DNA from: Bolinopsis microptera
Lineage: Eukaryota; Ctenophora; Tentaculata; Lobata; Bolinopsidae
Length of the DNA: 64,000 nucleotides
NCBI RefSeq assembly: GCF_026151205.1
Contig: NC_087080.1
Location: 8,147,720-8,211,719 of the forward strand
Direction of reading: 5' to 3'
The translations under genes were made by a program, and so were the position numbers. Positions 61,601-64,000 of this stretch are shown here, one piece after another. Within the stretch, counting starts at the first letter, position 1, and each line of letters opens with the position of its first letter. The notes under the pieces are model-generated. The model did no database searches. It was not told the origin of the DNA and saw nothing but the letters and a program-made list of their open reading frames with translations.

Positions 61601-63661
61601 TGTCATTATATATGAATTTAATGCCTACTTGAATGAGTATTAAGTGGCATATTCAGTCAGTGATCGACCGATATGCTTCCCTAAACACAAGGAAATGTTT
61701 TTAAAGGAAAAATTTCGAAATCGTTGAAACTTCCTCCTTATTAATGAAGATATTAGTTTATATTTCGACTTTATAAAGTACCCTGACATTATAATCAAAA
61801 AGAGATGATATTTTACCAAAACCCATAATCATGGGTAGAGTGGACCGCTGTCAGTGTCTCTCTTTCCCAAACAAAAGGAAATGATATTAATTTGATTGAC
61901 CGTTCTCAAATGCAAAATGATACCGAGAATGAAATCGGTCGCTCGCTTTTCCCATTCATTTACAATTGTAATAGATTAAGAAGAACTACCCAAAGGCAGC
62001 TGTACTCGGCAATGAAGATTAAATAAACTTCAGCTTGTTCAATAAGTAATAACTACCACCCTTGTCCCTTACCCCGAAATACTAGGTATCGACCCGAACG
62101 CAACCCAAAGAGATTTTTACAGCATCTGATTGATGTAATCAATCGAAATTATACAATTCGTAAGCCGTGAATGAATGGGAAAAGCGAGCGACCGATTTCA
62201 TTCTCGGTATCATTTTGCATTTGAGAACGGTCAATCAAAGTAATATCATTTCCTTTTGTTTGGGAAAGAGAGACACTGACAGCGGTCCACTCTACCCATG
62301 ATTATGGGTTTTGGTAAAATTAATCATTGTTAATGATGGTGCATTTCAATATAATATGTATTTGGGCTCTGACTATCAAATCTGAACCATTTGCTGAAAT
62401 CAATGTCGATGGATATTTACCGGGGTGTAATTGCTCTCGACATGTTGAGCAAAAAGTTAAAAGGTACTCAACTTTGATAGTTTGAGGTGGTAGAATAAAT
62501 AGATATTTATGACATTGTTGCGCGGTAGACCCCGAAAATACCAAGCCCCTCTAGAATATTAAATTTATCAGATTCCCACAAGCCTGTTTGACCTAGAGTG
62601 CTGAGAAAGTTCACAGTTTGTTAGCAACAAAACCTTTTTTGAACAAGCCCTACCCGCGCGACTCGCGAGGACCCACCAATCCTATAGCTCTATAGGTCCT
62701 GCATAGATCACTGAGCTTCTAGTGGTAGTAGAACTAGAGCTGACACTGTGAACATACTGACCATTTATAAATGGTTTTATAAATGGTTATACCTATATAT
62801 AATATATATAAATTTAACTGCTTTAAATGCCAAGCATTCCAAGAATTTCAAGACTCACCTTGTCATGTTCCAAGAAATGTTCTCAGAAGACACACACACA
62901 CGTGCTCTGAGTTAATCAAAGTATCCAATACAGATTTATTGATTTGAGGTGTATCTATCAACGACATGTTCACGACTTGCTCTCTTCAAATAAATTTATC
63001 AATCGAATCATGTTGTTTTGGACTGACAGATCTATTGAGAGACAAAGTAAAGAGGACATGCTCTCCTGATAGTAATATGACAGCAAAATTAAAAATGGTG
63101 ACCATATGTTCCACACATTTCCAAGGAACAAACTAAATAATCAGACTTGAAAGGTTCATTTCTTACTAATATCACTTCCTCAATCCTCGCGATAACTTTA
63201 TTGCTCTGTCAACTATCAGATTATCAGTATTCAGTATGAATTGTCCAGTATTTCGAATGAACTCCAAATAAAGCAATCTTAATTTAAATTAGGTATTCAG
63301 CCTCTCTGCGAACGATTTCACGAAGTACAACTATAAATTTATCAAATTCCTTCCTCCGAAAACTTACGTTCGGTACGGATCACTACTCGTAGTCATACTA
63401 CCTAATGTTAATTTCTGATAGAAATTGGAAATAATTGTCAAATTGTAGCTATTACCAATTTAATTAACTAAATTGGCACCGCTTTACGATTATAACGATT
63501 AATATAAAGAAAGATAAAGAAGTCCATGTGGTCTCACTTTTTGATTAAAACTAATGATTATATTTTTCAGGCGTTACCCTGGCACATCGATGTGTACTCG
63601 GATTCAGAGGTAGAACTTTCTGTTCAAAGTCTAGTCGCCCTAACAGCCAACCAAACTCTAG
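33782..63661 (+). CDS. efcab7: EFCAB7-like EF-hand protein, continues beyond window
   Basis: EFCAB7, with IQCE, tethers the EVC-EVC2 complex at the ciliary base for Hedgehog signalling. Exons: 33782-33863, 34239-34304, 36650-36795, 36928-37072, 37231-37426, 37799-38086, 38301-38444, 41146-41245, 42320-42460, 56606-56739, 56976-57124, 63571-63661. Phases agree except 37072/37231. Domains: an EF-hand pair with loops DINGDNFITLTE and DVNKDGKLDFKE; an acidic (TE)n stretch and a Lys/Glu-rich linker (37.2-38.1 kb); a middle domain (RGCTYAGTRGDWTAHQY; VTLYLVKKDD; GSYSVLTHTTSC); a third EF-hand (DLNGDMLLSRSEFE); then SMGYNEALQLVR and WHIDVYSDSEVE. This order and several motifs match vertebrate EFCAB7. 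The first donor (G|gttctt) is weak. The gene is 30 kb because its introns carry transposons, including LINEs and a receptor gene. ATG 33782 is the probable start. Confidence 0.8.
34496..34683. mobile_element. hAT-like non-autonomous fragment, copy 2
   Basis: Same family as 28514-28740: cagtggcgtaacg, ccccgctgaccccgctgtg, ggggggcgcc, cgtcgtttgaatg, actgcgcgttttgct. In an intron of the EFCAB7-like gene. Confidence 0.6.
34684..35140. repeat. Two direct copies of a hairpin-bearing repeat
   Basis: Copy 1 is about 34684-34830, copy 2 about 34975-35140. Both carry aatatttacttcacgact, cgatcttcgagatttttc, a 13-bp perfect hairpin (34731-34760 and 35046-35075), ttcggacgctgatt and agatgatcccctggcg. The hairpin loop is gttt in copy 1 and aaac in copy 2. 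The word ggacgctgattc-gaatca recurs inverted at about 39195-39220. Confidence 0.8.
35225..36425 (-). pseudogene. 5'-truncated CR1/Jockey-type LINE reverse transcriptase
   Basis: Minus-strand frames 36353-35844 and 35913-35290 encode the C-terminal half of a non-LTR reverse transcriptase: SGVPQGSVLGPLLFILFIND and FADDT (palm motifs), RDLGVMVSSDL, YKSLVSSLLEYCCPLWSP (thumb) and a C-terminal region to the stop at 35290. A frameshift near 35900 separates the halves. The 5' part, including the endonuclease, is missing. Homology begins at about 36420, beside telomere-like ttaggg words, which also flank the 3' end (35200-35225). The short 3' tail has acgaagta repeats. Confidence 0.75.
38942..39303. 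mobile_element. 360-bp inverted-repeat element with telomere-like core
   Basis: Ends taattcgctcgcccaaaaat and its near-complement aaaatttgggcgagcgattta are inverted. The core holds ccctaaccctaaccctaac units. It ends with ggtgattcggaatcagcg, shared with 34.8 and 35.1 kb. The left half is the reverse complement of 7861-8182. It lies in an intron of the EFCAB7-like gene just downstream of receptor 3. Confidence 0.65.
39344..40600 (-). pseudogene. Third seven-helix receptor gene, partial and frameshifted
   Basis: Exons 40600-40367 (starts at an acceptor, tcatcag|GTG, so an upstream first exon is missing) and 40206-39344, joined in phase 0. Exon 1: helix 1 (LGTFAGVSSIANPLLIYY) and helix 2 (FKLLAVADFLTNVTFPF). 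Exon 2: helix 3 ends in SITRYIKIIRPF, again with Thr for the DRY Asp; helices 4-6 follow; then a one-base shift near 39740-39760 breaks the frame between helix 6 and helix 7 (CFLSAMNPLIFYLCC, NPxxY). The tail is Pro-rich. It sits antisense inside the EFCAB7-like gene, between its exons 38301-38444 and 41146-41245. Receptor class as for the 9- and 13-kb genes, but not a recent copy. Pseudogene or assembly indel. Confidence 0.7.
41640..41965 (+). repeat. Dispersed 340-bp repeat, copy 2
   Basis: Opposite-orientation copy of 17230-17580; see there. It ends directly at the start of the 54-bp tandem repeat. Confidence 0.65.
41961..42354 (+). repeat. 54-bp tandem repeat containing a 3' splice site and exon start
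   Basis: Seven full units start at 41961, 42015, 42069, 42123, 42177, 42231 and 42285, followed by a last partial unit that runs into an EFCAB7 exon. Each unit reads ctaaccctacctctatttcag|, then about 33 bases equal to the beginning of the exon (agtaaagctggagggtgaag...). Two units have tttcat instead of tttcag. Within each unit the exon-like frame ends in TAA (gggagctaa), whereas the real exon has gggagttac. Confidence 0.9.
42640..43130. repeat. Repeat-like sequence left of the LINE
   Basis: Begins with ctagtgtaacccggccttcggccg, including the triloop hairpin ggcc-ttc-ggcc. With 46790-46920 it may be the two halves of a repeat into which the LINE inserted; 23690-23870 is a related copy of the right half. 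Not proven. Confidence 0.35.
43197..46740 (+). mobile_element. RTE-type non-LTR retrotransposon, full-length ORF
   Basis: 5' region with a short direct repeat (caaggggttttccaaa twice, 43191-43225), one long ORF, and a short tgtatgtatgta tail at 46729-46740, as is usual for RTE-clade elements. Target-site duplications were not identified, so the left boundary is approximate. It lies in the intron of the EFCAB7-like gene between exons 42320-42460 and 56606-56739, on the same strand. Confidence 0.7.
43455..46712 (+). CDS. LINE endonuclease / reverse transcriptase polyprotein
   Basis: 1085 codons without interruption. The N-terminal 85 residues are Ser/Thr/Asn-rich. Apurinic-like endonuclease: FGTWNVLSL (about residue 92), ITETH, VAYAPTE, LLGDFNA, NQIDHICI, SDHYLV (residues 90-330). 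Reverse transcriptase: KSPGVDGI (about 575), FVDFKAAFDSI, SGTGQGDIQAPPVF (the usual RQGD is GQGD here), DTDYADDMAI (catalytic YADD, about 810), AGLRINAKKTQCM, YLGATISGDG. C-terminus: HVTNEEVLRRAGI and RLRWYGHVVRM, typical of this LINE group. An intact frame suggests recent activity. Nicks the target and copies its own RNA. The start at 43455 is the most upstream in-frame ATG-type codon; ATG 43560 is an alternative. Confidence 0.85.
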   Translation: MRRASIPSTSNNNATETTHTSNGRSATSNSRTDGSSMTEAGQSLRDPSRLMRRGVTRHLTRFISQQIIHVDPASNKSNPVNYCKQFLRFGTWNVLSLVSSSTQLYQLSQNIDQYRLDLLGITETHMPGSGTTLLDNGSLLIHSGRVDGIKRQGVGLSLSKRIRNSLISFTPTSERVLTARLHSKQINISVVVAYAPTEGAEESEKDKFYRTLTDTFDGLPRHDIKLLLGDFNAKVTSGRYGSEAVIGGESLHSSSNDNGTRLVDFCATNQLVIGGTLFEHKKIHKGTWRSPNGITVNQIDHICIGKRFRQSLFDVRVCRGADIGSDHYLVLGLLKIKLQSVTKINANRPNVPAIERLRDSTTVTEYNVALQNRFASLDSEVNLEDMWRNLSQTVTDVSLEVLGKRPRKAKEQHLSRKTKDLLIQRAQFKRKDPNSDANRSEYSKLNKLVKKSSKLDDNNWAVRVATDLEEAASKGQQREVWAKIKKISGKNKKPQASCVRDKDGRKITDPQQQRDRWKEHFTELLNPPLSSVDLADLDTVPPQPHFNSLSCSDGPPTRDEISYSLTKLKNNKSPGVDGITNEQLKYGASALVDQLECLFKKVWEEETVPEDWLKGVIIVIGKKGDTSVCGNNRGITLRSTASKLFQMILLKRLHAGMECLLRENQCGFRQNRSCIDQIYSLRTIIHNCLEFNIPLYINFVDFKAAFDSIRRDFIWCSMRHYGLPEKYVRIFQSFFGGTMSAVRVNGELTDWFDVNSGTGQGDIQAPPVFNFCLNFSAFLAETNKIISQGAVLQKETKTVEEKVILDTDYADDMAIMDNSGEGLQESTDLLVHYSSYAGLRINAKKTQCMAVSKCASQRPFIKDDCIELSVEGEPVEQVSNFVYLGATISGDGTINRDLDVRIQKANGAFHQLWNIWNSRTIKTPTKIRIYRAAVLTILLYGANVSNTTKKQMKRFEVFHQTSLRRILRIKWFFHVTNEEVLRRAGIKSVETFISAARLRWYGHVVRMPDSRLPRFLLNWKPNYGKRSRGRPRKNWKSCVLEDAAKFTGVENIDNNTTEALATNRVQWRHMLRRQRDVCDAGHSND
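46741..47284. other. Intron sequence right of the LINE
   Basis: 46790-46925 is the repeat related to 23690-23870, with (ca)n at 46885-46925. The remainder shows nothing I recognise. Confidence 0.4.
47285..47761. mobile_element. 477-bp MITE with 16-bp inverted ends
   Basis: taagatgagaagtacg at 47285-47300 and cgtacttctcatctta at 47746-47761. Flanks are ttattaacc (47276-47284) and g-ttattaacc (47763-47771), a probable target-site duplication of 8-9 bp. Internal gagtcggacttttcaa occurs near both ends in the same orientation. No ORF. Confidence 0.75.
48579..50375. repeat. Two tandem copies of an 872-bp sequence
   Basis: Copy 1 starts at 48579 and copy 2 at 49451 (ccttgtggtataaggcgatc). Long identical blocks: taaactctaactgggagtgt, gacgggtctcagtcaattcg, ttcatccgtctcctgaaata, gactgtttattt. 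Each copy holds the palindrome attggctga-ttat-tcagccaat (about 49278 and 50203) and ends near gcaattttctataaggaaca. No coding potential. Confidence 0.85.
50965..51550. repeat. Dispersed repeat with TATA-like start, copy 2, with 120-bp internal repeats
   Basis: A TATAAAAAGGG sequence (about 50971) is followed by units starting at about 51059, 51179 and 51300, each with ttgtaa-ctcccaagtggtcctttct and, in the first two, gcctt-tttatttatctgct-cacctgtatatatcctgcaatagga. The right part matches 14840-14960. The repeat unit is about 120 bp and repeats 2.5 times. Confidence 0.7.
52361..54303. mobile_element. Inner 1.94-kb TA-flanked element with arrays of a 14-bp motif
   Basis: Perfect 27-bp inverted ends including TA (52361-52387 and 54277-54303). 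The motif cccctaaaatgtca occurs at 52374, 52558, 52715, 52738, 53239 and 53262, and its complement tgacattttagggg at 53732, 53754 (one mismatch), 53914, 53937, 54259 (one mismatch) and 54277. All left copies point one way, all right copies the other. TA flanks suggest a Tc1/mariner-superfamily-type insertion. No ORF of transposase size, so it is non-autonomous. The motif may be a transposase binding site (inference). Confidence 0.85.
53484..53576 (+). repeat. tRNA-derived SINE-like sequence
   Basis: tggcgtgagtgg (53489-53500) fits the Pol III A box and gttcgataccc (53534-53544) fits the B box at tRNA-like spacing. A T run follows at 53568-53575. A full cloverleaf is not obvious, so a SINE head or tRNA pseudogene is more likely than a functional tRNA. 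It lies at the centre of the inner inverted-repeat element. Confidence 0.6.
54812..55178 (-). pseudogene. Small conserved-domain protein fragment (GHxPxExSK...RSPIPSGG), frameshifted
   Basis: Frame 1 from ATG 55178 reads CVVCRLKKEGVFPVKVICGH, then IPLEVSKLCHYFMVHGGLIT. About 15 codons later the neighbouring frame continues with KRSPIPSGGQEIKLRLTF to a stop at 54812. From memory, a short protein with GH-P-EIS...FF...GG...SPIPSGG-E recurs, often in many copies, in invertebrate genomes, perhaps carried by transposons. I cannot assign a function. One frameshift lies between about 54995 and 55010. Confidence 0.45.
56371..56420. repeat. 10-bp tandem repeat, five copies
   Basis: tcattaacgc three times, then tcattaacac twice. 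About 60 bp upstream is a tatataaggg sequence, so the pair could belong to a transposon promoter; no transcript evidence. Confidence 0.85.
57390..57409. repeat. Poly-G run in EFCAB7-like intron
   Basis: About 19-20 G. Another run of about 15 G lies at 57139-57153, right after the exon ending at 57124. Confidence 0.85.
57422..57488. mobile_element. 67-bp pogo/Tigger-like MITE
   Basis: TA-cagtaaaacccgcgg...cggggttttactg-TA: inverted ends with TA on both sides. Ends of the form cagtnaaacc are known from pogo/Tigger elements. One of the smallest such elements I would expect. A related partial copy is at 63758-63840. Confidence 0.75.
58200..58670. repeat. Two copies of a gtggtataagacccaacg repeat with a C37 run
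   Basis: 58208-58300 and 58543-58665 share ggaggtggtataagacccaa, ggtatgggtactgacgtttg, attatgaaaataccccctct and tgctacgcacatta. The second has an uninterrupted run of 37 C (58591-58627) where the first has a short C-rich stretch. A more diverged relative is at about 12005-12060. Confidence 0.75.
58750..60230. other. Intron sequence of the EFCAB7-like gene; nothing recognised
   Basis: AT-rich, short ORFs without protein-like composition. No exon with phase-1 or phase-0 borders stood out. Confidence 0.4.
60270..60420. repeat. tactattatacccctt repeats and two GC-rich GAA-triloop hairpins
   Basis: Four ctttactattataccccc-like units (60285-60332) precede gtgcacgc-gaa-gcgtgcac (60362-60380) and a 15-bp-arm hairpin with a gaa loop (60386-60418). 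The first contains GCGAAGC, known to form an unusually stable DNA mini-hairpin. Confidence 0.85.
61811..62319. mobile_element. Long inverted-repeat element, arms about 153 bp
   Basis: Left arm 61811-61963 and right arm 62166-62319 are nearly perfect reverse complements (ends ttttaccaaaacccataatc and gattatgggttttggtaaaa), separated by about 200 bp. A foldback-type or MITE element. A transcript through it, as in this intron, would form a long hairpin. Confidence 0.9.
62320..63570. other. Intron sequence before the last visible EFCAB7 exon
   Basis: AT-rich, with a small ataaatggttttataaatggtt repeat at about 62767. Nothing else recognised. Confidence 0.4.
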
Positions 63662-63757
63662 GTGAGTGTGAGATGTTAATTAAAGACGTGAAATTTAGAG
63701 ATATCAAATGTTGGAGTAGTTCGCTGTTTATTAGTCTCATGATGAAATACTGATACA

Positions 63758-63840
63758 GTAAAACCCTGATTTACCGCGGGTTTTGGAGAAGGCTAAAACC
63801 TGCGGGAATCGCGGGGTTCGCAGTAAATCGGTGTTTTGGT
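63758..63840. mobile_element. Partial pogo/Tigger-like MITE
   Basis: TA-cagtaaaaccctgatttaccgcggg, then gcggggttcgcagtaaatcgg. The left terminus is clear; the right end lacks the cagtaaaa complement. Confidence 0.55.
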
Positions 63841-64000
63841 TTTTGAGGTCCAACTGCCAACATTGGCCAAAAAGGGTGGGAAAGGCCTTTAATCCATAGA
63901 GGGGATATTTTTGATAGTCTTACGATTGTACTCAGTAATTCTTATTAGTATCAACATGCTAGAAATTCAATCAAACTCTTGCTTTCTTTGCATTGCATTG

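Overview
The window is nuclear DNA from an animal. Protein-coding exons are separated by GT-AG introns. The DNA is AT-rich with many low-copy repeats, and two genes at the right are metazoan ciliary genes (a Fuzzy/FUZ homologue and an EFCAB7 homologue). Compact introns, a rhodopsin-type receptor family without vertebrate-like motifs, an RTE-type LINE and many small inverted-repeat transposons suggest a marine invertebrate, perhaps a cnidarian. I cannot name the species from the sequence.

Layout. 0-6.4 kb (+): a 12-exon gene for an acidic coiled-coil protein with an SH3-ligand-like proline stretch, containing a decayed tandem duplication of its own exons. 6.4-8.3 kb: intergenic, with a telomere-like (TTAGGG-type) dispersed repeat. 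8.3-13.6 kb (-): two paralogous seven-helix receptor genes inside a 1.5-kb segmental duplication. 13.6-16 kb: repeats. 16-27.5 kb (-): a head-to-tail array of five two-exon genes for a roughly 150-residue four-helix membrane protein that I do not recognise; one copy reads cleanly and four carry frame breaks. 29.1-33.2 kb (-): a beta-1,4-GalNAc-transferase-like gene with a single-exon Fuzzy homologue (+) inside one of its introns. 33.8-63.7 kb (+): a long EFCAB7-like gene that leaves the window. Its introns hold a third receptor gene (-), a truncated CR1/Jockey-type LINE, a full-length RTE-type LINE with an intact 1085-codon ORF, nested inverted-repeat elements, a tRNA-derived SINE-like sequence and several MITEs.

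Fuzzy belongs to the CPLANE ciliogenesis complex, and EFCAB7 anchors the Ellis-van Creveld complex at the base of the cilium for Hedgehog signalling. They lie next to each other in the same orientation. Several otherwise well-conserved genes (Fuzzy, the GalNAc-transferase, the third receptor, four tetraspans) have single-base frame breaks, while the LINE, the coiled-coil exons and the EF-hand exons read cleanly. Local decay and uncorrected assembly indels are both possible.

The most unusual structures are: (i) a 54-bp tandem repeat in EFCAB7 that multiplies a 3' splice site plus the start of its exon; (ii) a 1.94-kb TA-flanked inverted-repeat element with a 14-bp motif six times in one orientation on the left half and six times in the other on the right, nested inside a second pair of perfect 34-bp inverted repeats; (iii) the decayed exon duplication in the coiled-coil gene; (iv) hairpins with inverted loops and GAA/TTC triloop hairpins in the repeats.
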